Source: Spirosoma aureum (GTDB lineage Bacteria; Bacteroidota; Bacteroidia; Cytophagales; Spirosomataceae). Taken from it: a DNA stretch of 64,000 bases. This document shows positions 49,601-57,774 of the stretch, in pieces. Location: positions 4,424,501 through 4,488,500 of the forward strand of contig NZ_CP050063.1 of NCBI RefSeq assembly GCF_011604685.1, written 5' to 3'. Each line of letters starts with the position of its first letter. The stretch's first letter is position 1. Below the pieces are notes generated by a model. That model was not told where the DNA came from, ran no database searches, and worked only from the letters and a program-made list of their open reading frames with translations. Both the position numbers and the translations under genes were made by a program.

Positions 49601-52564
49601 TGCGGTCAGGTTAAGGGTTTGTCCCTGTTGATTGATACCATTGCCAGTCCAGCTGTAACTGACCTGATCACAGTTAGGACCTGAGCAATTAGCATTCAGA
49701 CTAACCGTTCCTCCACAAGTGGCGCTCATCGAGTTGACTGACACATCAAAGGCGCAGTTCTGGGTCGGGGTACAGCCATCGACTGTCACTGTGCCCGTTG
49801 CGGTCTTACTGGAGCAGCCATTGCGGGTTGCCGTAACGGTGTAGGAGTAGGTGCCATTTGCCGAAGGGGCGGTGAAGTTGAGAGTTTGGCCCTGCTGGCT
49901 GACACCATTGCCAGTCCAGCTGTAACTGACCTGATCACAGTTAGGACCCGAACAATTAGCATTCAGACTCACGGCACTGCCACAAGAAGCGTTGACCGAA
50001 TTAACCGACACATCAAAGGCACAATTGGCCGTGGAGGTCGAGCTCGGGCAGCTGGCGGTAGTGATGGGACTGTGCGCCAACTCAAAGGTGCTGCCTGCCA
50101 CCTTCACCGCAATGGTGAGCGGAGCGTTGGTTTTGTAGGAGTCGGGAATCGACCAGCTATAACCGAACTGAGCAAAGCCATTGGTGTTGTAAGCCAGGGC
50201 GACATCGGTACGGGTCTGGTCGGCCAGCAGGGTCGTGGCTTTGGTGCCATTGATGTAGACATCGACGCTCTGGGATTTCTGGGTGGCTTTGGTATCGAGG
50301 ATCCAGCCGTTGAGGGCGTTGCAATTGGCATTATCGAGGTAGCTGCGGTAGTCGGGTGCGGGGGCATTACAGCCACTGACGGTGACAGTGCCAACAGCGG
50401 TTTTACTGGAGCAGCCATTGCGGGTTGCCGTAACGGTGTAGGAGTAGGTGCCGTTGGTGGAGGGTGCCGTGAGGTTGAGGGTTTGGCCTTGTTGAGTGAT
50501 GCCATTGCCAGTCCAGCTGTAGCTGACCTGATCGCAGTTGGGCCCCGAACAATTGGCATTCAGACTCACGGCACTGCCACAAGTGGCACTCACCGAATTG
50601 ACCGATACATCAAAGGCACAGTTCTGAGTGGGTGTGCAACCAGCAACGGTGACAGTGCCAACGGCGGTTTTACTGGTGCAACCATTACGCGTGGCGGTGA
50701 CAGTGTAAGAGTAGGTACCGTTGGTGGAGGGGGCCGTCAGGTTGAGGGTTTGGCCCTGCTGGCTGATGCCATTACCAGTCCAGCTGTAACTGACCTGATC
50801 GCAGTTGGGGCCCGAACAATTGGCATTCAGACTCACGGCACTGCCACAAGAAGCGTTGACCGAATTAACCGACACATCAAAGGCGCAGGAGGGTTGTGTG
50901 TTACAGCCACTAACAGTGACGGTTCCCGTCGCGGTTTTGCTGGCACAGCCCGGCCGAGTGGCGGTGACTGTATACGTGTAGGTTCCGTTGGCGGAAGGGG
51001 CCGTGAGGTTGAGAGTCTGGCCTTGCTGGCTGATACCATTGCCAGTCCAGCTGTAACTGACCTGATCACAGTTAGGACCTGAGCAATTAGCATTGAGGCT
51101 CACCGAACCTCCACAAGAAGCATTGACTGAATTAACCGATACATCAAAAGCACAGGTAGGGGTAGATGATCCGGGACAACTCGGCGTTGACAAAGGGCTC
51201 TGGGTTAGCTCGAAGGAGCTTCCAGCTACTTTAGCCGCAATTTTAAGGGGCGAGTTATTTTTGTACTGGTCGGGTAAATTCCAACGATAACCGTATAGTT
51301 CAAATCCGCTGACATTGAATGACTTTGAGACATCCGTACGATTTTGATCGGCCTTGATGGTCGTCACCTTAACATCATTGATGTAAATATCGAGGTTTAC
51401 GGATTGCTTGGGCGAATTGAGGTTTATAGCCCAGCCACCAATGACATCACAGTTCGCAAATTCTAAGAACCCCCGATAATTAGGGGTTCCAGATGGATCA
51501 GATGGATCTGTTCCAGGGGACGTCCCAGGGCAAACGGGGGTATTGGTTGGACTCTGGATTAAATCCGTGTTGCTATTGGCAAACCGAACCGAAACCTTCA
51601 GGGATTTATTGGCCTTGTACTTTTCGGGCAGACTCCAGCGGTAGCCGTATAATTCAAAACCACTGACATTGTATGTCTTGGCAACATCTGAACGGTTTTG
51701 GTCGGCCTTGATGGTTGCTACCTTAGTGTTGTCGATGTAAATGTCCAGATCTACCGATTGTTTCGGAGAATTCACATCGATGGCCCAGCCACCGATAACA
51801 TCACAGTTGGCAAACTCCAGAAAGCCCCGATAATCAGGACTGGCAACCCTCGCGCCTTTAGCGGTATTGTCAGTAACAAGGTTATCCGTAACAACGTATA
51901 AGGTAGGTGAGGCAGAATTAGTCTGGTTATTGGCATCGTTTGCCGGTTCACGAAGCGCTGCCTTTTGGGTGGTTAATTCTTTTAGGTTAACCAATGCTTT
52001 TTCTACAAACAAGCTCTGTGCATCGGCCTGACCATGACTGCGCAATAGCCGAAAAGAAGTGCCAGGTGTTATCGTTGAAAAATGCCCAATGATGTGATAC
52101 GTTGCTTCAGTCCGCGCTGGATAAGACAACTCTGCGCCGATATAATCGACAAAGTCACCTCCTGTTTGTTCAAAACCTGCAGGGAGTATAAGTTTTAATC
52201 GATACGTGTTAGAGCCAGGTAAATGAAAGAGTAAATTCGGGGATATTGTAAGCAGTTCGGCTTTGATCGTCAGATCGATGGTTTCGCCCAGCCGTATAGA
52301 CTGTTTATTGATACTCAGGCTGAACCGGATCGGATCGTTATCAGTGGGTGAAAGGCTTTGCCGATCCGATAGATTAGCAAAATTATGATATGTAAATAAA
52401 TTAACTGGAGTCGGCCGGGGTGTAACACTAACCAGCCTACGCCCCGGTGGCTTTTTTGTGATAGGCAGGCTGTACGACGAGAGTGCTAGTAGAAACAGTA
52501 GGCAAAAATAGCTCAAAGAGTATCCGGTAATACATCTTTTCAGATTGTAAAAGATTAATTTCAT
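46691..52564 (-). CDS. Giant secreted modular repeat protein, 1957 aa
   Basis: Secreted or surface protein of unknown function. A signal/TM segment lies at about 13-33 (YSLSYFCLLFLLALSSYSLP). Residues about 70-180 form a beta-rich N-terminal domain. Two modules of type A follow (about 100 aa; YRGFLEFANCDVIGGWAI, then LYGYRW). Next come B1-B3, A3, B4-B7, A4 and B8-B9. B is an about 85-aa Ig/PKD-like unit (CAFDVSVNSV, NCSGPNCDQVSYSWTGNG, GTYSYTVTATRNGC). In total four A and nine B modules. The last 470 residues (from YPILNSPQPDDKRPILQNERV) are non-repetitive, and I do not recognise them. Even numbers of Cys per module suggest disulfides. No Por-type sorting tail is obvious. Adhesin or polysaccharide-binding enzyme are both possible. 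Confidence 0.85.
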   Translation of the reverse strand: MKLIFYNLKRCITGYSLSYFCLLFLLALSSYSLPITKKPPGRRLVSVTPRPTPVNLFTYHNFANLSDRQSLSPTDNDPIRFSLSINKQSIRLGETIDLTIKAELLTISPNLLFHLPGSNTYRLKLILPAGFEQTGGDFVDYIGAELSYPARTEATYHIIGHFSTITPGTSFRLLRSHGQADAQSLFVEKALVNLKELTTQKAALREPANDANNQTNSASPTLYVVTDNLVTDNTAKGARVASPDYRGFLEFANCDVIGGWAIDVNSPKQSVDLDIYIDNTKVATIKADQNRSDVAKTYNVSGFELYGYRWSLPEKYKANKSLKVSVRFANSNTDLIQSPTNTPVCPGTSPGTDPSDPSGTPNYRGFLEFANCDVIGGWAINLNSPKQSVNLDIYINDVKVTTIKADQNRTDVSKSFNVSGFELYGYRWNLPDQYKNNSPLKIAAKVAGSSFELTQSPLSTPSCPGSSTPTCAFDVSVNSVNASCGGSVSLNANCSGPNCDQVSYSWTGNGISQQGQTLNLTAPSANGTYTYTVTATRPGCASKTATGTVTVSGCNTQPSCAFDVSVNSVNASCGSAVSLNANCSGPNCDQVSYSWTGNGISQQGQTLNLTAPSTNGTYSYTVTATRNGCTSKTAVGTVTVAGCTPTQNCAFDVSVNSVSATCGSAVSLNANCSGPNCDQVSYSWTGNGITQQGQTLNLTAPSTNGTYSYTVTATRNGCSSKTAVGTVTVSGCNAPAPDYRSYLDNANCNALNGWILDTKATQKSQSVDVYINGTKATTLLADQTRTDVALAYNTNGFAQFGYSWSIPDSYKTNAPLTIAVKVAGSTFELAHSPITTASCPSSTSTANCAFDVSVNSVNASCGSAVSLNANCSGPNCDQVSYSWTGNGVSQQGQTLNFTAPSANGTYSYTVTATRNGCSSKTATGTVTVDGCTPTQNCAFDVSVNSMSATCGGTVSLNANCSGPNCDQVSYSWTGNGINQQGQTLNLTAPSANGTYSYTVTATRNGCTSKTATGTVTVAGCTPTQNCAFDVSVNSVSATCGNAVSLNASCSGPNCDQVSYSWTGNGVTQQGQTLSLTAPSTNGTYSYTVTATRNGCTSKTATGTVTVAGCTPTQNCAFDVSVNSVSATCGNAVSLNANCSGPNCDQVSYSWTGNGISQQGQTLSLTAPSTNGTYSYTVTATRNGCSSKTAVGTVTISGCNAPAPDYRSYLDNANCNALNGWILDTKATQKSQSVDVYINGTKATTLLADQTRTDVALAYNTNGFAQFGYSWSIPDSYKTNTPLTIAVKVAGSTFELAHSPITTASCPSSTSTANCAFDVAVNSVNASCGSAVSLNANCSGPNCDQVSYSWTGNGVTQQGQTLSLTAPSTNGTYSYTVTATRNGCTSKTAVGVVTVSGCSTQPSCAFDVSVNSVNTGCGGAVSLNANCSGPNCDQITYSWTGNGINQQGQTINFTAPSTNGSYTYTVTATRNGCTSKTATGTVTVDGCTPPSNEDYPILNSPQPDDKRPILQNERVRVAIDLGVGGVVREVTDLQVGENMINCYVKSNGKRDPGRDDQISLYSLPDANTGWTQNGKRVLDDIGYNPVQGGSIAGDYSPILGYGRTDKMLYCKTRGLHWGLSNEPGDYIVEQWIRLEGNIVRRHVRITGSRPDQTKYADSRQQELPCTYTSSMYYQFYVVQGDPYTNAPLVNVNAIPNIGGSGKSFNQYNYQGHMGPYDISASEPWIVAVRPNTNRGLALHTPYSHEFKAGLFDSPGIGPPESINAGYIANTVNMILDPNGVYEFDINVVVGTLDEIRNTINTLPRSETKPNYVFANSPTRKGFTYRKGYDQGFPVGDELVITPTDRRFRLSSPQKGYKTAEFGTIYVRMRAITPETQLSLDWKKVGQSELEAEQSNQAIRFNIIPDNRYHTYAIPVKNSAQWNGIVNSFTIRYINPTESGIQGQQFGVKWISATDLGDQ
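48100..51160 (-). repeat. Coding tandem repeats (nine B modules, two A modules)
   Basis: About 3 kb of in-frame repeats inside the giant gene, with units of roughly 260-270 bp. A block of about 500 bp (around 48570-49070) recurs nearly identically 1398 bp away (around 49970-50470), including module A4 versus A3. Differences are few and scattered, so the duplication is recent or kept alike by gene conversion. The region is prone to misassembly. Confidence 0.85.
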
Positions 52565-53589
52565 AATAAGTTGGATAAAGCTAGTTGGTAAGCAAGCCTA
52601 TGACTAGGCACTGATAGGTCCGTAGCAAAATTTGTACCGGTTTTGTACGAAATGGTAAGAAATAATTAATGAAACGAGAATATACTTAATTAGTAATTTA
52701 TTAATAACTTCATGAAATCGTTAACTTAGGTGTATGTGCTAATTCTGATTAAATAGTGAGTACCAGTAATATTTTTATTTTTTGTGACCATTTGTAACGT
52801 TATATCTCTTTCAATAAATTTACTATTTAAGTAGGCTTAATATTATTTAATGTTACTAGTCGCTTAATTGGCTGAATGATGGCTATTCAAGTTATTAAAA
52901 TTGTATGTATAGCTACAACATGGTTAATTTATTGTTAATCTGAGCCTTCTAAACGCCGGATTTACCTATAATCAGATTAAATGGGCCAGAATAAGGCTAA
53001 CCTTATAGTTTCATGAATGGAGTACCGTTCAAGGGCGGTATTTTTCAAAATATGAAACGGGTAATGATATCTATGGAAGTTATAAATTTCGCGAAAATAA
53101 TGCTCTTGACTCATATCTAGCCCAAATTCGCTGTACTAACCGGCCTGACGGTGAACTGTATAGAATTGTCGTGGTTCAGGGTAGGTACACATTGTTTCAA
53201 GTAGGTAATACATGAAACAGAGAAGAGTAAGACCGTATAAACCTTGCTATTTTGGAAATAGTAAGCACATATTCATATTTGCAACTTGTGACATATGTTA
53301 TACCAGAAGAGATTATTATTGAATCTTAGTAAATGGCATGGATTTTGTCAGAAAGCATAAATGTATTTATATTATAAAATGGTAACATATGTGAAGGCGA
53401 TCTTGAATAAGGTAGAGGCAAGTGGTCCTAAGAAGATGATCTTTAGCATAGGGTTAAACGGTAAGAGAACTTAAATACGCGCTCAGCTGACCACCAAGAA
53501 AAGGGGTTAAATAAAGAAGAAGGTTTAGATCCTATTCGTGGTGGTTGGCCTATCGGTAACATCCTTCGATCGTTCACAAATCAGTAAAC
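52565..53589. other. AT-rich gene-poor region, about 1 kb
   Basis: No full gene is visible on either strand. One frame without an ATG runs open for 68 codons at 53009-53215 (plus). Its translation looks protein-like (NDIYGSYKFRENNALDSYLA, then GELYRIVVVQGRYTLFQVG) and may be a gene remnant. ACATATGTTA (53291-53300) and TAACATATGT (53383-53392) form a 10-bp inverted repeat. No tRNA or IS end was recognised. Confidence 0.4.
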
Positions 53590-53656
53590 GAACAGGCTTA
53601 AAGAAAGAACACCCCATCAATGCTCGTGATGGGGTGTTCTTTCTTTAAGCCTGTTC
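53590..53656. terminator. 30-bp perfect stem-loop after hemH
   Basis: 53590-53619 and 53627-53656 are exact reverse complements around a 7-nt loop. The hairpin lies 7 nt beyond the hemH stop codon and contains T-rich stretches (TTCTTTC). Unusually long for a terminator; it would end hemH transcription and block entry from the left. Confidence 0.75.
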
Positions 53657-53662
53657 ATGCTA

Positions 53663-54724
53663 TTAGGCTGTTTTAACCAGATCAACCAGTGTTTCGATCC
53701 ATAATGGATTGTCGTTCAGGCTTTCTACCAGCTGCCAGTGTTTACCGCCAGAGGCCTCGAATAACTCTTTATATTCAACGCCGACCTCAATGGTTGTCTC
53801 AAGGCAATCAGCAACAAAAGATGGAGAGAACGCCAGAACACTCTTGATACCTTTAGCACCCAATTCGCGAATAACATCGTCGGTATAAGGCTTGATCCAG
53901 GGCGTACGGCCCAATCGCGATTGAAAACAGGTGGTATATTTTCCCTCTGGAATGCCCAGTTCACGAACAAGAAGGCGGGTTGTTTCAAAACATTGAGCCC
54001 GGTAACAATGCTGATTCTGGGCATGAAATGATTCACAGCATGTACCGAACTGACAAACCGTATGAGCTACATCGCCCTTGGTAATCTGGCGTTCGGGTAG
54101 ACCGTGGTAACTAAAAATAATGTGGTCGTATTCGTAGGTAGTCATGTATTTACGACCCAATTGAACAAAGCCCTCGATGAATTTAGGATGTTCCAGAAAC
54201 CGGTTAATAAATCGGACGGCTGGAATTACCTGCCAGCTTTTCACAATGTCCATGACCTTTTCGTAAACCGATCCCGTTGATGCTGATGCATATTGTGGGA
54301 AAAATGGAACCACGACGATATCGCGTAAACCCAGCTGCTGAAATTCGTCCAGACCCGCCTGAATACTCGGGCTCTGGTAGCGCATCGCCAGCTTTACAAC
54401 ATAGTCATTGCCCAGTACATGTTGTAACTCCCGTTCAACGACGTTTCCGTAGTATTTCAAGGGTGAGCCCGTTTCTGACCATAATTGTTTGTACACTTTG
54501 GCCGATTTAGGTGCCCGGAAAGGCGCAATAATACCATTGATCAGGAAAAATCGCTGGATATAGGGAATATCGATGACGCGACCATCCATGAGAAATTCGC
54601 GTAAATATTTTCGGACATCGGGTACCGACGGACTATCGGGTGTACCGAGATTAACAAGTAGAACGCCCGTTTTGCCTACTGTTTTCACCGTGGCAACGGG
54701 TGGTTGTAAAACAGGTGATTCCAT
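53663..54724 (-). CDS. hemH: Ferrochelatase
   Basis: 353-aa enzyme inserting Fe2+ into protoporphyrin IX. Conserved regions are GVLLVNLGTPDSPSVPDVRKYL, PLKYYG, VVPFFPQYASASTGSVYE, the catalytic His207 in FSYHGLPER and the Glu in SFVADCLETTIEV. An insertion after the His region carries five cysteines (224, 229, 230, 240, 245), the position where some bacterial ferrochelatases hold a [2Fe-2S] cluster. A -7-like box TACCTTTG lies on the minus strand at 54816-54823. The gene stands alone. Its proximity to oxyR is notable because peroxide regulons often include hemH. Confidence 0.95.
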   Translation of the reverse strand: MESPVLQPPVATVKTVGKTGVLLVNLGTPDSPSVPDVRKYLREFLMDGRVIDIPYIQRFFLINGIIAPFRAPKSAKVYKQLWSETGSPLKYYGNVVERELQHVLGNDYVVKLAMRYQSPSIQAGLDEFQQLGLRDIVVVPFFPQYASASTGSVYEKVMDIVKSWQVIPAVRFINRFLEHPKFIEGFVQLGRKYMTTYEYDHIIFSYHGLPERQITKGDVAHTVCQFGTCCESFHAQNQHCYRAQCFETTRLLVRELGIPEGKYTTCFQSRLGRTPWIKPYTDDVIRELGAKGIKSVLAFSPSFVADCLETTIEVGVEYKELFEASGGKHWQLVESLNDNPLWIETLVDLVKTA

Positions 54725-54864
54725 CTTAAGGAAAACCGTAATGTTAAAAATTAGTTTGCTGACCGGCCAGAACTATACATCGGTTAGTCTTTGGAACAAG
54801 TCAGCTGAGTACCAACAAAGGTAAAGGTTGTCCTGTAACAGAACGGCATTTTGTCTTTCCGAAA

Positions 54865-55653
54865 TTACTTAGCCTGCGGATACCGGCTTAGATCGGTACG
54901 AGTGAACTCACTAAAGACTTCGCCCGGTAAGCCCGTAAAAACCATAATATCCGTAATGTCGCGTTCACCACGTTCGCCCGACAGTAAAATGCCGCCATGT
55001 TGCTGGTAATCAGCCCAGGGAAGCGTAAAGCGTGGTTGTTCGTCGGTATATTTAGGATAGTGCGCCCATTGTGTCACCAGGTGAGATTGCTTATCGATCC
55101 AGATTTTATACTTGTTGTCAGGCGTATTGCCTACGTTCTTGAATGTCATCTGGATCACATCGGCCGGTTTACCCTCTTTCGTATTATCTTCATTCAGGTA
55201 TTTAAGGGTTACCCCTGAATCCTTAAGTTTGAAGGGCATAAAAAGCCAGTATGAATCATTGATCCAGGCTCCTTTCCCCTGTTTAACATACTTCGCAACC
55301 GAATCGGGATCAGTGAGTTCTTTTCCGCCACGAAATACCTTACCCTTGTCGTTATTGATGTTCAAAATTATGGTTTGATCGTCGCGCAGATTATCCACGC
55401 GCACATCGCCCGACCATTTGTCCCACACGAGTTTTCGTACTCCGAAGAAGTTCCAGGCTACCATGTGTGTATTGTCCCAGGCTTTACGACCGCCCATAGC
55501 CTGCATGACCTGATCGGCAAGCAGCACCGCTTTTGGGTCTGAACCAGCCAGATCGAAGCCCTGAGCGGGTGGGTTCGCCGATTTCTTCGACTGAGCGAAA
55601 CTTATAGTCCCACCTATAAGCGCAAAAAATAAAAGGAAGGAATAGAGCCTCAT
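54865..55653 (-). CDS. Secreted protein of unknown function (LolA-like layout)
   Basis: 262-aa periplasmic or secreted protein. From the ATG at 55653 it has a clean signal peptide (MRLYSFLLFFALIGGTISFAQ). The longer frame to 55680 would begin upstream of the transcription start implied by a -7-like box at 55678-55685. The body is beta-rich with tryptophan-containing strands (AWNFFGVRKLVWDKWSGDVRVD, KYKIWIDKQSHLVTQWAHYP), reminiscent of LolA/outer-membrane-lipoprotein-sorting folds. I do not recognise a named family. It is divergent from oxyR, so peroxide control is possible. Confidence 0.75.
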   Translation of the reverse strand: MRLYSFLLFFALIGGTISFAQSKKSANPPAQGFDLAGSDPKAVLLADQVMQAMGGRKAWDNTHMVAWNFFGVRKLVWDKWSGDVRVDNLRDDQTIILNINNDKGKVFRGGKELTDPDSVAKYVKQGKGAWINDSYWLFMPFKLKDSGVTLKYLNEDNTKEGKPADVIQMTFKNVGNTPDNKYKIWIDKQSHLVTQWAHYPKYTDEQPRFTLPWADYQQHGGILLSGERGERDITDIMVFTGLPGEVFSEFTRTDLSRYPQAK

Positions 55654-55677
55654 GAGATAGCGAAATAGTTTCTTTAA

Positions 55678-55726
55678 CAAAAATAGAACATAGGGCTGTT
55701 GTTTGGTTCGATAAGATTTATTTTTG
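55678..55726. promoter_or_regulatory. Divergent promoters of oxyR and the secreted unknown
   Basis: For oxyR: TTG (55699-55701), 17 nt, TATTTTTG (55719-55726). On the minus strand TATTTTTG at 55678-55685 faces the secreted-protein gene, without a clear -33 box. OxyR bound here could repress itself and control its neighbour, the usual LysR arrangement. Confidence 0.5.
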
Positions 55727-55785
55727 CATCAATTTTAATTATGTAGGATGTAAATACACCATGATCGACATCCTGTTTCAGGCCA

Positions 55786-56733
55786 ATGACTCTCTCACAA
55801 CTTGATTATATTGTGGCTGTTGATACGCACCGACACTTTGCAACGGCCGCTGAAAGTTGCCACGTTACTCAGCCAACGTTAAGTATGCAAATCCAGAAAC
55901 TGGAAGATGAACTCGGTATTCTGGTATTTGACCGATCGAAACAGCCAGTCGTGCCAACCGAGGCCGGGCAGGCTGTTTTGGCTCAGGCGCGGGAGGTGTT
56001 GCGGGCTGCCCGTCGAATACCCGAAATCGTAAGTGAATCGAAAAATGATTTTCAGGGCGAGCTGCGTATTGGTATCATTCCTACACTGGCTCCCTATTTA
56101 CTGCCTTATTTTATTGGCGAATTTATTGAGAAATACCCGTCAGTATCCGTTCAGATTCAGGAACTGGTCACAGAACAGATTATCGAACGACTCCGGAATG
56201 GCCTTATTGATGTGGGCCTGGTGGTAACACCTTTATTGGAAAATGGCATTACCGAAATCCCGTTGTTCAAAGAGCCATTTGTGGTCTATGCTGCTGATTC
56301 GCATTCACTTGCCAGTGCTGACTATGTTGATTCGCAGGATCTTCATACGGATGGACTCTGGCTGTTGACGGAAGGCCATTGCTTCCGCAATCAGGTAATG
56401 AACCTTTGTGGGGCTGACCGGAAAGCCAACGGAACCGCCTTACGCTATGAAACGGGCTCCCTTGAGACACTCATCAAACTGATTGACAAGCAGGACGGGT
56501 TTACACTTTTACCCTACCTCGCCACTTTTGATATGGAGGAAAACCGTCGGTCCCGTATTCGGCCGTTCAGCGCTCCTCAACCCGTACGCGAAGTAAGTTT
56601 GGTAATGCACCGTAGTTTCCTGAAGCGTAAACTTATAAATGCGTTAAAACATGAGATCATGGGCCACTTACCGCAAGAACTTTTAGACGAAACAACATCA
56701 GGAAAGGTCGTTGACGTACTGAGTAAGTCGTAG
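55786..56733 (+). CDS. oxyR: Peroxide-sensing LysR-type regulator OxyR
   Basis: 315-aa transcription factor. The N-terminal winged HTH is MTLSQLDYIVAVDTHRHFAT followed by AAESCHVTQPTLSMQIQKLE. The effector domain contains EGHCFRNQVMNLC, which places cysteines at residues 199 and 208. These are the same numbers and spacing as the redox disulfide pair of E. coli OxyR. It should activate peroxide defence genes on oxidation; the peroxiredoxin/AhpD pair at 45-46.6 kb and hemH at 53.7 kb are likely targets. It is divergent from a secreted unknown and convergent with a metallopeptidase. Confidence 0.94.
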   Translation: MTLSQLDYIVAVDTHRHFATAAESCHVTQPTLSMQIQKLEDELGILVFDRSKQPVVPTEAGQAVLAQAREVLRAARRIPEIVSESKNDFQGELRIGIIPTLAPYLLPYFIGEFIEKYPSVSVQIQELVTEQIIERLRNGLIDVGLVVTPLLENGITEIPLFKEPFVVYAADSHSLASADYVDSQDLHTDGLWLLTEGHCFRNQVMNLCGADRKANGTALRYETGSLETLIKLIDKQDGFTLLPYLATFDMEENRRSRIRPFSAPQPVREVSLVMHRSFLKRKLINALKHEIMGHLPQELLDETTSGKVVDVLSKS

Positions 56734-56784
56734 TCAGTTTTCGGCGGTAACTGCATCCTGTCGACTGACTATTGGCTACCGCCG
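56731..56784. repeat. Interleaved inverted repeats at the oxyR 3' end
   Basis: TAGTCAGT (56731-56738) pairs with ACTGACTA (56764-56771), and CGGCGGTA (56742-56749) with TACCGCCG (56777-56784). The two stems cross rather than nest, so they cannot both form in a simple hairpin. The right arm overlaps the end of the metallopeptidase gene. Confidence 0.5.
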
Positions 56785-57597
56785 ACTTCTTCGTTTCTCT
56801 CGTTCTAACTGCTGGTAGGCATTCCTGAAATCGTCGCCGTTGGCCAGTGCATTGGCCAGTGCCGGAACTCCCGGTTGCCCAACAATAGTGAGCCACCGGG
56901 ATACTTCGTCTGCGGCCGTCTGGTACGCCTGCATTACCTTGTTATAATCGCCCCCGAAAAAGTCACGGGTGGTTTCCAGATCCGAGAGTTTAAGCATGGG
57001 CTGGCCCGGATAGGACTTCAAAGGCTCGTCGCCCATATAGGTAGAGTCACGTTGCCAATCAGTTGATCGCTCCCAAACGGCTGGGTGACTGAACCGATAG
57101 TCGACCATTAAGGCCAGCCCCTCATTGAACCATTGGGGAATCTGTCGCTTGACTCGCCACCAGCCCAGACGCGCAAATAATTCGTCATGACAGAGTTCGT
57201 GGGCAATCACATCGGTATTGTTTCCGTCTGGTCCCAACACAAGATAAGAGTCTCCCCAGGGCATGCCAAGGCTGCACCCGGCTCCTTCTCCGCCAATGCA
57301 ATACTGTTCGTATTCGCCCTGGGTTGGGCAGTAAATCAGGATAGCCTGGCCACGTCGACCTCCCCAGAATCGCCGGATGCGATCATAGGCATGATGAACG
57401 TTTCGACGGAGTTGCGCGTGCTGTTTTAGCGTTGCTGTCTGACTGATATAGATCGATTTCAGGCCCGCCAGTGTCTGAAATTCAGTGGAGTGACTCACCC
57501 GCATACACCGAACCAACTGCGGGTAAAGAATCAGGAAACCAATCGGCAGGGCAATCAGTAACGGCAGAGCATAACGGAGCAACACATTTCCACGCAT
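56776..57597 (-). CDS. Membrane-anchored gluzincin-type metallopeptidase-like protein
   Basis: 273-aa protein with one N-terminal TM/signal anchor (LRYALPLLIALPIGFLILYP). The zinc motif HELCH (HExxH) occurs in VIAHELCHDELFARLGW, followed about 25 residues later by QWFNEGLALMVDYRF, whose Glu would be the third ligand, as in gluzincins of the peptidase-MA-like group. Probable periplasmic protease; substrate unknown. Two Cys in the CIGGEGAGC loop could form a disulfide. Confidence 0.82.
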   Translation of the reverse strand: MRGNVLLRYALPLLIALPIGFLILYPQLVRCMRVSHSTEFQTLAGLKSIYISQTATLKQHAQLRRNVHHAYDRIRRFWGGRRGQAILIYCPTQGEYEQYCIGGEGAGCSLGMPWGDSYLVLGPDGNNTDVIAHELCHDELFARLGWWRVKRQIPQWFNEGLALMVDYRFSHPAVWERSTDWQRDSTYMGDEPLKSYPGQPMLKLSDLETTRDFFGGDYNKVMQAYQTAADEVSRWLTIVGQPGVPALANALANGDDFRNAYQQLEREKRRSRR

Positions 57598-57774
57598 GAA
57601 TAAAAAAGCAACAAAGCCAGGAGATCGCTTGTTGGTTCACGAAGTACGCTGGAAGCCGGGATTTTTCCTAGAGTTGCCTGTTAATATCAAGCAACTCCAG
57701 GCCATAGTCCATATGCCGTATTGGAGCCGAATGAAGATCATTATTTCGCCTTATGCTGCACTTTCGTAAGGAGA

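Noticed and set aside
49886..51082. 398-codon open frame on the plus strand, and a similar one at 48365-49165
   Set aside because: Both are antisense to the repeat modules of the giant gene. Their length comes from the repeated sequence and biased codon use, and their Gly/Ala/Thr-rich translation simply mirrors the repeats.
48100..51160. CRISPR-like or satellite repeat array
   Set aside because: Repeat units are about 260-270 bp, in frame and encode Cys-rich modules; there are no short repeats with unique spacers.
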